Below are positions 10,208 to 18,993 of a DNA stretch of 52,133 nt, piece after piece. The notes under the pieces were generated by a model. It searched no databases. It was not told where the DNA came from and saw nothing but the letters and a program-made list of their open reading frames with translations. Source of the DNA: an uncultured Mollicutes bacterium (GTDB lineage Bacteria; Bacillota_I; Bacilli_A; Acholeplasmatales; Anaeroplasmataceae); the NCBI GenBank assembly GCA_947174785.1, contig CAMWKG010000010.1, positions 1 to 52,133 of the forward strand, read 5' to 3'. Every line of letters begins with the position of its first letter. Within the stretch, counting starts at the first letter, position 1. The position numbers and the translations under genes were made by a program.

Positions 10208-10485
10208 TTAATTTTCATTAGATTTATTCGAATATTTCATTATTTTCTTTTCCTTAAGGAAAATATAAAGTGCTGATATTCCTATCCATATAAGGATAAT
10301 ACAAGGAGTACCAATAGATAAATATAAATATACATTATCCTTTTTAAGAAAATAAATGATTAAATAAATAATAAAGGCTAAAGCTCCTACAATCAATAAA
10401 AAGATTTGTTCTTTAAAAAATTTCTTCCAGAAATATTTATTTTTTGAGACTTTTCTTCTTTTATAGATTCTTCTTTTTCTTCCAT
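10208..10485 (-). pseudogene. Frameshifted YcxB-like membrane protein fragment
   Basis: An ATG at 10485, with AGGCGG upstream, opens MEEKEESIKEEKSQK and then runs out of frame. One base back, the frame continues NKYFWKKFFKEQIFLLIVGALAF and then two membrane helices to the stop at 10208. The FWKKFFK segment lines up with REFWKKCLKKS and AFWINYLKKS in the two neighbouring genes, so this is their paralog. The break lies at a run of six T on the plus strand (10440-10445); one more base would restore a protein of about 92 residues. The C-terminal domain of the neighbours is also missing. A sequencing slip or programmed slippage at the A-run is the alternative. Confidence 0.6.
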
Positions 10486-10498
10486 AAATATTTCCGCC

Positions 10499-11020
10499 TT
10501 ATTCCTTTTCTTGAGAAAAAAGTGTGGATAAAAATTCAAAGGTTTCTTCTTTTATATCGCTTTTTTCCAAACTAAAATAATCTTTTTTTTTCGCTTCAAA
10601 TCTTATTTCTTCTTTATTAGCTTTATAATAAATTCTATTTAAGCTTTCATAAGGATACTCTTGAACGTAATTCATTCCATTTACATTGTTTTTGAATACG
10701 ATTCGAGTAGTATAAATAGATATCAGAAGCGTCTTCAGATTTTTTTCTAAAGCTTTTACATACTTAATATTTTTATAAGTTCCCTCTGCAAGGAAGTAAA
10801 TCAGCATTAATATCGGATAAAATATGGATGCATAAAAAGGAAAGGCAAGTCCTGATGAAATGAAATATAGGACAACAAAAAAAATAGTAAAGCCAACTAC
10901 AATAATATAAATTGACCATGATTTTTTTAAGTAGTTTATCCAAAAAGCAATGGAATTTTTTCTTTTATCTATCTTATTATCTAGATTGACCTCTTCAATT
11001 AAAACATCTTCTTGAGTCAT
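10499..11020 (-). CDS. YcxB-like membrane protein, paralog 2
   Basis: The 173-residue protein has a charged N-terminus, two membrane helices at about residues 37-57 and 62-83, and a soluble C-terminal region in which ISIYTTRIVF, YPYESLNRIYYK and ETFEFLSTLF fit the pattern of the YcxB-like C-terminal domain (strand, Y..l..iy, closing eFl helix). It is clearly paralogous to the next gene upstream, which has HIYTTHISLTN, FPYKNLKKIYFK and ETFSFLQTLFD at the same places. Family function is unknown. It follows that gene by 17 bases in the same transcript. Confidence 0.75.
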   Translation of the reverse strand: MTQEDVLIEEVNLDNKIDKRKNSIAFWINYLKKSWSIYIIVVGFTIFFVVLYFISSGLAFPFYASIFYPILMLIYFLAEGTYKNIKYVKALEKNLKTLLISIYTTRIVFKNNVNGMNYVQEYPYESLNRIYYKANKEEIRFEAKKKDYFSLEKSDIKEETFEFLSTLFSQEKE

Positions 11021-11037
11021 ATATAGCGCCTCTTTTT

Positions 11038-11529
11038 CTAATCAAATAAAGTTTGTAAAAATGAGAAGGTTTCGTATGATATATCATCTCTATCTACAAC
11101 AATAAAATCATTATTTTTTTCAAATACTATCTCATTTGTTTTTTCCTTGAAATAAATTTTCTTTAAATTCTTATAAGGAAAATGCTCTGTATATATGGTT
11201 CCTTTCAGCATATTTGTTAAGGAGATATGTGTAGTATAAATATGAATTGCAGTGATGGATTTATACTTATCAAAGCAACGCTTATACTGATAAATTCCAT
11301 CAACGAGCATGATAAAAGACAAGATTAATGGACATGCAATACAATAATATAACAGCATAACAGAAGGCATATTTATATACCAAACGACAAATGCTGTTGT
11401 GAATAAAAGGATTATAATTGATCCTAATATAGATTTTTTTAAGCATTTTTTCCAAAATTCTCTTGTATGAACTTTTTTATAATTTGATGACGTTTGAATT
11501 TTTTCTATTAATTCCATTTTTCTTTCCAT
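11038..11529 (-). CDS. YcxB-like membrane protein, paralog 1
   Basis: This 163-residue protein has the same layout as its downstream paralog: a basic leader (about 1-33), a helical hairpin in the membrane (about 35-80) and a YcxB-like C-terminal domain (about 90-163) with IYTTHISLTN and the terminal SFLQTLFD. It is the first gene after a strong promoter at 11546-11573 and probably heads the transcript that carries the two following paralogs, the four-helix protein, leuS and the HAD phosphatase. The biochemical role is unknown. Confidence 0.75.
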   Translation of the reverse strand: MERKMELIEKIQTSSNYKKVHTREFWKKCLKKSILGSIIILLFTTAFVVWYINMPSVMLLYYCIACPLILSFIMLVDGIYQYKRCFDKYKSITAIHIYTTHISLTNMLKGTIYTEHFPYKNLKKIYFKEKTNEIVFEKNNDFIVVDRDDISYETFSFLQTLFD

Positions 11530-11545
11530 ATTAAACTACCCCACT

Positions 11546-11573
11546 ATTATACTATTATACAATAAATTGTCAA
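11546..11573 (-). promoter_or_regulatory. Consensus sigma-A promoter for the YcxB-leuS operon
   Basis: The minus strand carries TTGACA (11568-11573), a 16-base spacer and TATAAT (11546-11551). A second TATAAT lies inside the spacer (11554-11559) but is too close to the -35 box to be used with it. The start codon of the first YcxB-like gene is 16 bases after the -10 box. Confidence 0.8.
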
Positions 11574-11583
11574 AAATAAAAAG

Positions 11584-11603
11584 TCCTAAGATAAATCTTA
11601 GGA
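11584..11603 (-). terminator. Second terminator downstream of uxaC
   Basis: A 9-bp stem (TCCTAAGAT with ATCTTAGGA) is followed on the minus strand by CTTTTTATTTTTG. It lies 84 bases after the uxaC stop and just before the YcxB operon promoter, so it would back up the first terminator and insulate the two units. Confidence 0.65.
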
Positions 11604-11658
11604 AATTTCTGTCATATAATTTCTACAATTATGGTTATAACTTATGAAAATAAAGAAA

Positions 11659-11681
11659 TTAGCCTCCAAAATGGAGGCTAA
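11659..11681 (-). terminator. Terminator of the uxaBAC operon
   Basis: A perfect 10-bp stem (TTAGCCTCCA with TGGAGGCTAA) has a 3-base loop and is followed on the minus strand by TTTCTTTATTTTC. It begins 7 bases after the uxaC stop codon. Confidence 0.85.
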
Positions 11682-11687
11682 ATCATA

Positions 11688-13100
11688 TTAAAATCCAAAG
11701 AATTCCTTTGCATTATTGTAGCAAACATCTTCTACAATCTTACCAAGTGTATCTAGTTCTTCAACTGGATATTGTCCAGACTCAACTAAATTACCTAGCA
11801 TTTGACATAACAAACGACGATAGTATTCATGACGAGGATATGCTAAGAAGCTTCTAGAATCCGTTAGCATACCTACTGACTGTGCAACTAGTCCTACCTG
11901 CATCAAAGTTTCTAAATTTTGACGCATACCATCCTGTTGGTCTAAGAACCACCAAGCAGTACCTACCTGAACACGGCCCTTTACGCCTTCCTTTTGGAAG
12001 CATCCGGAAAGAACAGTTAAAGCATAATTGTCTCTTGGATTTAAACAATAAAGAATAGTCTTAGGTAATTCATCTGTTTCATCTAAAGCACCTAATAAAG
12101 CAGATAGCTTAGCCATATAGTTTTGATCTTCAATTGCATCAAAGCCAGTATCTGGTCCAATCTTCTTAAGCATTGATTTTGAGTTGTTTCTTAAAGCACC
12201 AATATGATATTGCTGAACCCAGCCATGTTTATGGTATTCTTTACCTAAGAAGACTAATACATAGCCCTTATACCAATCCTGTTCAAGCTCACTCACTTCT
12301 TTACCAGCCATACCTTTTTTAAATACAGCATTAGCCTGGTCATATGTACAAGGTGCATAGTGAACAACATCAAGTGCATGGTCAGATAGACGAGAGCCCA
12401 TTTCATGGAAGAAATCAATTCTTTCAGCTAAAGCCTTCTCTAAATCCTTTAATTCCTTAATCTTATAACCTACAACACCTGCAAGCTGATTTACCCAGTC
12501 AGCAAACCAAGATAATTCAACATTAATTGCCTTATCAGGACGGAACGCAGGACGAACATGAACCTTAAGTGTATCATCTGCATTCATCTTCTTATGCCAT
12601 TCAAGGCTATCCACAGGGTCATCTGTTGTACAAACAGTATCTACCTTAAACTTATACATCATTTCTCTTGCAGTTAAGGTTTCTAGTTTTTTGTTTGCAG
12701 CATCCCAAATTTTCTTTGCATTTTTTTCATTGATGATATCTTCAATATCAAAGTATCTTCTCATCTCAAGATGAGACCAGTGATATAATGGATTTCCTAC
12801 AAAATAAGGCATAGACTCAACAAATTGCATATATTTTTTATAGTCATCATCTGGACCAGAAATAGAGTCCTCTTCATAGCCTCTTGCACGTAGGCTTCTC
12901 CACTTGTAGTGATCGCCATAACGATCACCAGCACCAAGCCAAACCTCAGCTAAATTGCGGAATTTTTTATCCTCATAAATTTCCTTTGGCTGAAGATGAC
13001 AGTGATAGTCAATAATTGGCATATGCTCTGCATGCTTATGATAAAGCTTTTTTGCTGTTTCTGTAGTTAATAAGAAATCCTTATCCATAAATTCTTTCAT
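11688..13100 (-). CDS. uxaC: Uronate isomerase UxaC
   Basis: UxaC isomerises galacturonate to tagaturonate and glucuronate to fructuronate, the first step of uronate catabolism. The 470-residue protein has the amidohydrolase-like metal site IIDYHCHLQPKEI with His33 and His35, and the family segments AGDRYGDHYKWRSLRARG, TTDDPVDSLEWH, and TDSRSFLAYPRHEYYRRLL near the C-terminus. AAGGAGG precedes the ATG. It is the last gene of the uxaB-uxaA-uxaC unit, 12 bases after uxaA, and is followed by a strong terminator. Confidence 0.97.
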   Translation of the reverse strand: MKEFMDKDFLLTTETAKKLYHKHAEHMPIIDYHCHLQPKEIYEDKKFRNLAEVWLGAGDRYGDHYKWRSLRARGYEEDSISGPDDDYKKYMQFVESMPYFVGNPLYHWSHLEMRRYFDIEDIINEKNAKKIWDAANKKLETLTAREMMYKFKVDTVCTTDDPVDSLEWHKKMNADDTLKVHVRPAFRPDKAINVELSWFADWVNQLAGVVGYKIKELKDLEKALAERIDFFHEMGSRLSDHALDVVHYAPCTYDQANAVFKKGMAGKEVSELEQDWYKGYVLVFLGKEYHKHGWVQQYHIGALRNNSKSMLKKIGPDTGFDAIEDQNYMAKLSALLGALDETDELPKTILYCLNPRDNYALTVLSGCFQKEGVKGRVQVGTAWWFLDQQDGMRQNLETLMQVGLVAQSVGMLTDSRSFLAYPRHEYYRRLLCQMLGNLVESGQYPVEELDTLGKIVEDVCYNNAKEFFGF

Positions 13101-13112
13101 TTTTCTTCCTCC

Positions 13113-14591
13113 TTATAATACAACACCGTCTTTGAAAATTGAAATCTCACGGAAGTTGTTTTGTTCATTCTTAGCTTGTTTTTTACCAGAGGCAATATCA
13201 CATAATAAATCAATGAAATCCTCTAAAAGCTCATCCATATCCTTTTTATCTACTAAATCTCCTGCATTAAAATCAATCCAGTTAGATTTCTTAGTAGCTA
13301 AAGCTGTGTTTGTTGCAATCTTAACCGTTGGAATAAAACCACCAAATGGTGTACCTCTACCTGTAGTAAATAATACCATCTGGCAACCACTACAACCTAA
13401 GGTTGTTGTTGCAACCAAGTCATTTCCTGGAGTACATAATAGGTTAAGACCTGTAGTTCTGATTCTTTCACCCATCTTTAATACATCCTGAACTACGGCA
13501 GCACCAGCCTTTTGAGTACAGCCTAAAGACTTATCCTCTAAAGTTGTAATACCACCCTTTTTATTTCCTGGAGATGGATTATCGTATATGACCTGATTAT
13601 GATTTTTAAAATATATTTTAAAATCATTAATTAATTCCACAATCTTTTCAAATGTTGGTGTATCCTTAGCACGTGCCATTAAAAGCTTTTCAGCTCCAAA
13701 CATTTCAGGCACTTCACCTAAAACTGTTGTTGCACCATTTAAAGATAAGAAGTCAGAGAAACGTCCTAAAAGTGGATTAGCAGTAATACCTGACATACCA
13801 TCAGAACCGCCACATTTTAAACCAATGCGAAGTACAGATAAAGGCTTTGTAACACGTTTATCATGTTTCATTTGGTCATATAATTCTTTAAGAAGCTTAG
13901 TTCCTTCTTCCACTTCATCCTCAACCTCTTGAGCAATTAAGAATCTTGTTCTTTTCGTATCATATGCTCCTAAGGTTTCTTTGAAAGTTGAAACTAAATT
14001 TTCCTCACAACCTAAACCTAACACTAAAACGCCACCAGCATTTGGATGCTTAACCATATCCTGTAAAAGTGTTCTAGTTAATTCTAGGTCAGCCCCCATC
14101 TGGCTACAGCCAAAAGGATGCTGGAAGGTATAAACTCCATCGATTCCCTCAGTCCCATATTTTGCCTTAAAGTTTTCAATCATATCCTTAGCCATACCAG
14201 AAACACAGCCTACAGTTTGAATGACCCAAAGCTCATTACGAATACCATATTCTCCTGTAGAACGCTCGTAAACCTCAACAGTACGATCAGATTTATAGCC
14301 TAACACCTCAGGATATTTTGGTTCATAGGAATAGGTTATTACATCGTCTAGGTTCGTAGCTACATTATGTGTATGAACATGCTCTCCAGGCTTTACATCA
14401 GCAGTTGTATGACCAATAGGAGAACCATACTTGATTACATTTTCACCCTTTTTGATAGGCTTTAATGCTACCTTATGTGCTTGAGGAATGTCCTCTAATA
14501 ATACAACACCCTCTACTGCTTCACCCTTAGAAAATGGGCGTAATACGACTGCCACATTGTCTATAGGATTAATGATGATATAATCTTTCAT
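13113..14591 (-). CDS. uxaA: Altronate dehydratase UxaA
   Basis: UxaA dehydrates altronate to 2-keto-3-deoxygluconate. The 492-residue protein joins a small SAF-type N-terminal domain (about residues 1-90, with KGENVIKYGSPIG and HVHTHN) to the large catalytic domain with conserved Cys clusters: TFQHPFGCSQMG, LGLGCEEN, GLKCGGSDG and STLGCSGCQMVLFTTGRGTPFG-like sequence near the C-terminus (here TTLGCSGCQM). These Cys and the GGSDG motif are family hallmarks, including for the iron site. It lies 20 bases after uxaB in the same operon. Confidence 0.96.
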   Translation of the reverse strand: MKDYIIINPIDNVAVVLRPFSKGEAVEGVVLLEDIPQAHKVALKPIKKGENVIKYGSPIGHTTADVKPGEHVHTHNVATNLDDVITYSYEPKYPEVLGYKSDRTVEVYERSTGEYGIRNELWVIQTVGCVSGMAKDMIENFKAKYGTEGIDGVYTFQHPFGCSQMGADLELTRTLLQDMVKHPNAGGVLVLGLGCEENLVSTFKETLGAYDTKRTRFLIAQEVEDEVEEGTKLLKELYDQMKHDKRVTKPLSVLRIGLKCGGSDGMSGITANPLLGRFSDFLSLNGATTVLGEVPEMFGAEKLLMARAKDTPTFEKIVELINDFKIYFKNHNQVIYDNPSPGNKKGGITTLEDKSLGCTQKAGAAVVQDVLKMGERIRTTGLNLLCTPGNDLVATTTLGCSGCQMVLFTTGRGTPFGGFIPTVKIATNTALATKKSNWIDFNAGDLVDKKDMDELLEDFIDLLCDIASGKKQAKNEQNNFREISIFKDGVVL

Positions 14592-14611
14592 AAATTATCT
14601 TCCTTTTTAAA

Positions 14612-16069
14612 TTATTTTACCATTTTAGCTAATGCTTCACGCATAGAGCTTGATGTAATTTCATATAAGCAGTTTGTAACAAAATCTAATACGCCATCAT
14701 ACTTAGTCAAATCTGCTTCCCAATGAGATTCTAAACTCAATACATGCTTTGCAATTTTTTGGCAAGCAGCCTTAGAACCATCAAAGCCAGCCCATAATTC
14801 TTTAAACATATCTAATGCCCAAGCATCATCTGCAAGCTTAATATCTTCTGCACCACGTTTTCCTCTATAGAATACCATTAATGCTGCCAAGCTAAATAAT
14901 GCATGATCAGGGAAATGCTTTAAATCCTCTAGATTTTGTAAAACAGTAGGTAAAATTCTTGTCTTATATTTTGTAACAGAGTTTAAGGCAATACTCATTA
15001 ATTCATGACGTACAAATGGGTTTCCATAACGTTCTAATACACTATTTGCATAAGAATCCATTTGATCTCTTGGAATATTAATAGTTGGTACGACTTCGTT
15101 AAAAATGAAATCTAAAACAAATTTATTTAATTGTTTATCCTCAATAGTTTCACGTACTGTGTCAATTCCAGATAAATAAGAAACTGGAACTAAGCAAGTA
15201 TGAGAACCATTTAAAATCTTAACCTTTCTTTCCTTGTAAGGCTTAATAGATTCAACAAATAATACATTTAAATCAGCTTTCTTTGTAGGAAGCTTCTTCT
15301 CTAAATCCTTAACTGTCTTACCATCAATTACCCATAAATGGAAAATTTCACCTACAACCATATTGTTATCAATATAGCCTAATTGACTCCATAATTCTTT
15401 ATCCTCATTTCTAGGATATCCTGGAACAATACGGTCAACTAAAGTATTGTAGTAACGGTTAGCATTTTCAACCCAGCTAATAAATTTTGCATCCATATGG
15501 TTATGGTTTGCAAGCTTAACTAAAGTTTCCTTTAAGGTATCACCATTATGATCAATCAATTCACAAGGAATGATTTCTAAACCCTTAGAAGCATCTCCTT
15601 TAAAGTGGTCATAACGTGCCTTTAAGAAAGCAAGTAGCTTACCTGGGAAGCTGTTTGGTGTCTTAGAAAAATCAGTATCGTTTGGATCAAAGGCAATACC
15701 AGCCTCAGTCGTATTTGAAATAACGTACTCTAAATCCTCACTCTTTGCATAATCTAAATATTTTTGATATTCTGTAAATGGATTAATAAAGTCCTCTAAG
15801 CAATCAATAACCTGATGAGTTTTTACAGTTTGTCCATTATTTATACCTTGTAGGTATAAAGTATATAAACCATCTGCCTCACTTAGTTCTTTAACACGGC
15901 CAAAGGGCATAGGCTGTACAACGACAACACCTGCATTAAAGTTTGCTTTTTTGTTCATAGAATCTACAATCCAATCAATAAATGCTCTTAAGAAGTTCCC
16001 TTCTCCAAATTGCATAATTTTCACTGGATGTGTAACTTTTTTTACAATCTTACTACTAATATTTTCCAC
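14612..16069 (-). CDS. uxaB: Tagaturonate reductase UxaB
   Basis: UxaB is an NADH-dependent reductase that turns tagaturonate into altronate. The polyol dehydrogenase (mannitol dehydrogenase family) fold is shown by the N-terminal nucleotide-binding IMQFGEGNFLRAFIDW, the conserved catalytic-region sequence KILNGSHTCLVP and the downstream C-terminal helical domain. The leading FGEGNFLRAF is typical of UxaB rather than of fructuronate reductase UxuB. I prefer a GTG start at 16069 because GGAGG lies 8 bases before it; an in-frame ATG at 16084 has no ribosome site. It is the first gene of the uxa operon. Confidence 0.93.
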   Translation of the reverse strand: MENISSKIVKKVTHPVKIMQFGEGNFLRAFIDWIVDSMNKKANFNAGVVVVQPMPFGRVKELSEADGLYTLYLQGINNGQTVKTHQVIDCLEDFINPFTEYQKYLDYAKSEDLEYVISNTTEAGIAFDPNDTDFSKTPNSFPGKLLAFLKARYDHFKGDASKGLEIIPCELIDHNGDTLKETLVKLANHNHMDAKFISWVENANRYYNTLVDRIVPGYPRNEDKELWSQLGYIDNNMVVGEIFHLWVIDGKTVKDLEKKLPTKKADLNVLFVESIKPYKERKVKILNGSHTCLVPVSYLSGIDTVRETIEDKQLNKFVLDFIFNEVVPTINIPRDQMDSYANSVLERYGNPFVRHELMSIALNSVTKYKTRILPTVLQNLEDLKHFPDHALFSLAALMVFYRGKRGAEDIKLADDAWALDMFKELWAGFDGSKAACQKIAKHVLSLESHWEADLTKYDGVLDFVTNCLYEITSSSMREALAKMVK

Positions 16070-16127
16070 TGTTCTTTCCTCCATTACACTTTGTATTTTT
16101 TAAAAAAAGTGTCCATAATATAACTTA

Positions 16128-16156
16128 ATTTTACCACGCTAAAACCAAATAGTCAA
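16128..16156 (-). promoter_or_regulatory. Promoter of the uxaBAC operon
   Basis: The minus strand carries TTGACT (16151-16156), a 17-base spacer and TAAAAT (16128-16133). Transcription would begin about 50 bases before the uxaB start. The leader contains a run of A/T (TTTTTTTAAAAAA) but no clear operator or cre-like box was identified. Confidence 0.75.
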
Positions 16157-16188
16157 CGAATAAGCGCCTAAAAATGAAAGCCCTTTAC

Positions 16189-17586
16189 TTAAACTTGAAT
16201 TTGAAGCCATTTTTTCTGGCTAAACCGCCAAATATTGAGTCCCATTCGAAGTGCCTGATCAATTAACATACCAATCCAAGCACCCATTACACCTAACCCA
16301 ATGGGATAACATAATAAATAAGAAACCAAAGGTCTTATGCATGTCACACTGACTAAAGAGCTTGTAGCAGTAAACTTTGTATCTCCACTTCCTCTTAAAA
16401 TTCCCGTGATGACCCACTGAATATTCTGAGGCAAGGTTGTAAAGGCAGCAATAATCATTATAATTGATGCCATATGAGCACGTTCTTTCGTTTCAGGTTT
16501 ATACATACTGATGAGTAAATCTCTTGCTGAAAACATAAAAATGCAAGTGATGATTGCACAGAATAACGATATGGTCATGCTCACCTTGGCATAAACAATA
16601 GCTAAATCCTTCCGTTTTTCTCCAAGACGGTGCCCAACAATAGCTGCTGTACCTATGGAAAAGCCATCCGCTAGTGTAAACATTAAGGAGTTTAAATCAT
16701 TACAGATTCCATGGACATAGGTTGCATCATCACCTAGGTAATTGACAATTAAAGCAAATAAAATAAAGCCAATTCTCATAAAAATTTGATCAATAAAACA
16801 AGAGGGTAAAATATGACCAATATCCTTTAAGGTATCCTTATCTAACTTAAACAGCTGCTTAAATTGAAGCTTTAAATATCCTTTAGGGAGTAAAATAGTA
16901 ACCAAACAAATCAAAAAGGCTACGGCATTACCAATCACTGTAGCAATGGCAGCACCGCCAATTCCTAACCTTGGAAAGCCCCAATGCCCTTCTATCAAAA
17001 GATAATTCAGTCCAATATTCACAACATTCGCTACAAGGTTTGTCCACATGGATATTTTTGTTTTCCCGATACCTCGTTGACAAGCATTAATGGTTAACCT
17101 TAAACCATTAAAAATAAAGCCTGAAGCAATAATCGTTAAGTAGGTAGTTGCATAATCGATTGTATTGGAGGTTGCCCCCATAAACTGACACAAAGGACGA
17201 GCCAAACAGGCAACCAAGATACTCAAAACTACAGAGATACCAAAGCATAGCTTTACCCCTTCATGAAGTGTTCTATTTACTGCTTCTTGATTTTTAGCAC
17301 CAAATCTTCTTGAAACAATAGCTGTTAAAGCAATATTTAAAGCTGTAATAAAGCAAATCATAAAATAGATGGGCTGTTTTGTGATGGTTACAGCTGAATT
17401 TGCATCATTTCCTATAGTTGATACCATAATTCCATCAAACATAGTAACTAAAGCGACTAAAAAGCCTTCCACCATAGAAGGCCAAACAATTTTCATTACA
17501 TCCTTAGTAACCTTAGAATATTTAGGGATTTCTCCTTGCTTATCTGCATCTTTGACTAATCGTTGTGTATCAAATAGTCTTATCAA
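16189..17586 (-). CDS. MATE family efflux transporter
   Basis: The protein has about 12 membrane helices and the MATE layout: an N-terminal half beginning KIVWPSMVEGFLVALVTMFDGIMV and a C-terminal half with DGFSIGTAAIVGHRLGEKR, a classic MatE signature. MATE proteins export drugs or metabolites using Na+ or H+ gradients; the substrate cannot be told. I use a TTG start at 17586 because GAGG lies 8 bases upstream; a GTG three codons earlier is part of that ribosome site. It follows rlmH by 12 bases, and probably shares its transcript. It reads toward the uxaB promoter without a strong terminator between. Confidence 0.92.
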   Translation of the reverse strand: MIRLFDTQRLVKDADKQGEIPKYSKVTKDVMKIVWPSMVEGFLVALVTMFDGIMVSTIGNDANSAVTITKQPIYFMICFITALNIALTAIVSRRFGAKNQEAVNRTLHEGVKLCFGISVVLSILVACLARPLCQFMGATSNTIDYATTYLTIIASGFIFNGLRLTINACQRGIGKTKISMWTNLVANVVNIGLNYLLIEGHWGFPRLGIGGAAIATVIGNAVAFLICLVTILLPKGYLKLQFKQLFKLDKDTLKDIGHILPSCFIDQIFMRIGFILFALIVNYLGDDATYVHGICNDLNSLMFTLADGFSIGTAAIVGHRLGEKRKDLAIVYAKVSMTISLFCAIITCIFMFSARDLLISMYKPETKERAHMASIIMIIAAFTTLPQNIQWVITGILRGSGDTKFTATSSLVSVTCIRPLVSYLLCYPIGLGVMGAWIGMLIDQALRMGLNIWRFSQKKWLQIQV

Positions 17587-17598
17587 AACAATCACCTC

Positions 17599-18069
17599 TT
17601 ATTTATGATAGGTTTCATGATTCAAAATCTTAAAAGAGCGATAAATCTGTTCTAAAAGAATGACCTGCATTAATTGATGAGGAAAGGTCATTTTAGAAAA
17701 GCATAAATGATAGTCCATCTTTTTTAAAAGCTCCTCTCCTAATCCTAAAGAGCCTCCTATTACAAAAACAATATGAGAATTGTAATAGGAAAATATATGA
17801 GATATTTTTTCTGCAAGTTCAGGACTAGTAAGCATTTCTCCTTTTAGATTTAACGCAATTTTATATGAATTTTCAGGCATTTTAGCAAGAAGCTTTACTG
17901 CTTCTTTGTTTTTAATGTCTGTTTCACTCGTATTATCACTGATAACTTCATCTGCAACTGATATAAACTCCACTTTACAAAATTTAGATATTCTTTTTGA
18001 ATATTCCAAAATAGCATCCTTTAGATACTTTTCTTTAATATTCCCTACACTTAGTATGGTTATTCTCAT
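17599..18069 (-). CDS. rlmH: 23S rRNA pseudouridine-1915 N3-methyltransferase RlmH
   Basis: RlmH is a SPOUT methyltransferase that modifies helix 69 of 23S rRNA in the assembled 70S ribosome. The 156-residue length, opening ITILSVGNIKEKYLKD, the knot segment VFVIGGSLGLGEELL and the closing FPHQLMQVILLEQIYRSFKI with terminal NHETYHK match the family very closely. Its start overlaps the walJ stop in ATGA, so the two genes are translationally coupled, an arrangement known from Bacilli where rlmH lies near the walR-walJ region. Confidence 0.98.
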   Translation of the reverse strand: MRITILSVGNIKEKYLKDAILEYSKRISKFCKVEFISVADEVISDNTSETDIKNKEAVKLLAKMPENSYKIALNLKGEMLTSPELAEKISHIFSYYNSHIVFVIGGSLGLGEELLKKMDYHLCFSKMTFPHQLMQVILLEQIYRSFKILNHETYHK

Positions 18070-18893
18070 AAGCTATACACCTTCGTAGGAAGTGGAGATG
18101 TAATGACAAATTCCACCTTAGATGTATCCATACCTAAGTCTTCCATAACTTTTTTTCTTGTTAACTCTATAATTTCTGACAAATTGCATTCCTGAGAGAT
18201 ATGAGCATAAAATACAAGTTTAGTCTTATCTCCCATAATTTTAGCTAATGTTACAGCAGCATCCTCATTCGATAAATGCCCGTGGTCTGATAAAATACGC
18301 TGTTTTAAAGCATAGGTTCTATCAGAAGACATCAAGATATATGGATCATGATTAAACTCTAAAACATAACAATCTGCATTAGAAATAGTTTCAAATAAAG
18401 AATGATGAACGTATCCTGTATCTGTAATATAAACTAAAGTTTGATGATTATCTTTAATTTTATAGCCTACAGATTCTAAGGCATCATGAAACGTAGGCAA
18501 GACTTCAACCAAAGTTTTATCTAAAGAAATTGACTCATAAAGTATAGAATTGTCCAACCTATTTAATAATATAATACTGCCTGAGGATAATTTTTCCTGT
18601 AGTACAGGCTTTAAGGATTCATTTTTTCCATTTAAAATGGCTTGATATGTTCCCTTTGTCATATAGCAGGTGAGGTTACCCTTTTTTAAAACCGTACATA
18701 AGGAACGAATATGATCCTCATGCTCATGTGTTATAAAAAGCGTATCAATTTGTGAAAAATCTAAAGAAAGCTTGTTTAATTCCATATCTATACATCTTTT
18801 GCTGATGCCTGTATCAATTAAAATTTTATGATCTTCTGTCTCAATATAGGTACAATTTCCTGTAGAGCCACTAGCCAGTACTTCAATACGCAT
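18066..18893 (-). CDS. walJ: MBL-fold metallohydrolase WalJ (YycJ family)
   Basis: WalJ is a metallo-beta-lactamase-fold nuclease-like protein that, in Bacilli, belongs to the WalRK cell-wall regulon and influences coordination of division with replication. The 275-residue protein has the zinc-binding motif THEHEDHI (His56, His58, Asp60, His61), the leading LASGSTGNCTYIET typical of YycJ, and later metal ligands in FHDAL, and DHGHLSNEDAA. No walRK-walHI genes are present upstream here, so the cluster is reduced to walJ-rlmH. A good promoter lies directly upstream. Confidence 0.93.
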   Translation of the reverse strand: MRIEVLASGSTGNCTYIETEDHKILIDTGISKRCIDMELNKLSLDFSQIDTLFITHEHEDHIRSLCTVLKKGNLTCYMTKGTYQAILNGKNESLKPVLQEKLSSGSIILLNRLDNSILYESISLDKTLVEVLPTFHDALESVGYKIKDNHQTLVYITDTGYVHHSLFETISNADCYVLEFNHDPYILMSSDRTYALKQRILSDHGHLSNEDAAVTLAKIMGDKTKLVFYAHISQECNLSEIIELTRKKVMEDLGMDTSKVEFVITSPLPTKVYSL

Positions 18894-18919
18894 TATAGTT
18901 CACCTCAAAAACATAATTG

Positions 18920-18948
18920 ATTATAGCACACTTCGACTTTTATTGCAA
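18920..18948 (-). promoter_or_regulatory. Promoter of the walJ-rlmH-MATE unit
   Basis: TTGCAA (18943-18948), 17-base spacer, TATAAT (18920-18925) on the minus strand, with TGC directly before the -10 hexamer (extended -10). The walJ start is 26 bases downstream of the -10 box and is preceded by GAGGTGAA. Confidence 0.75.
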
Positions 18949-18955
18949 AGAAAAA

Positions 18956-18971
18956 AGCCGAGAACTCGGCT
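18956..18971 (-). terminator. Terminator of the YjcZ-like micro-gene
   Basis: The inverted repeat AGCCGA-GAAC-TCGGCT is followed on the minus strand by TTTTTTCTTTGC. It lies 22 bases after the stop codon of the micro-gene and overlaps the upstream edge of the walJ promoter, so the two units are insulated. Confidence 0.85.
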
Positions 18972-18993
18972 AAAGAGTATATTCAAGGAAGCC

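Noticed and set aside
11854-12048. 64-codon minus-strand frame inside uxaC
   Set aside because: Same strand but other frame than uxaC, whose conserved C-terminal part it overlaps; no independent support.
13132-13491. Open frame of 119 codons on the plus strand inside uxaA
   Set aside because: It lies fully antisense to a conserved gene, has no ribosome site or family pattern, and reflects codon bias of uxaA. The same holds for plus-strand frames at 5998-6183, 8275-8544, 9428-9652, 17369-17608, 36206-36403 and 43164-43391.
18066-18069. Mycoplasma-type genetic code (TGA as Trp)
   Set aside because: walJ ends in TGA overlapping the rlmH ATG, Trp residues in aligned motifs use TGG, and the tRNA-Trp anticodon is CCA.
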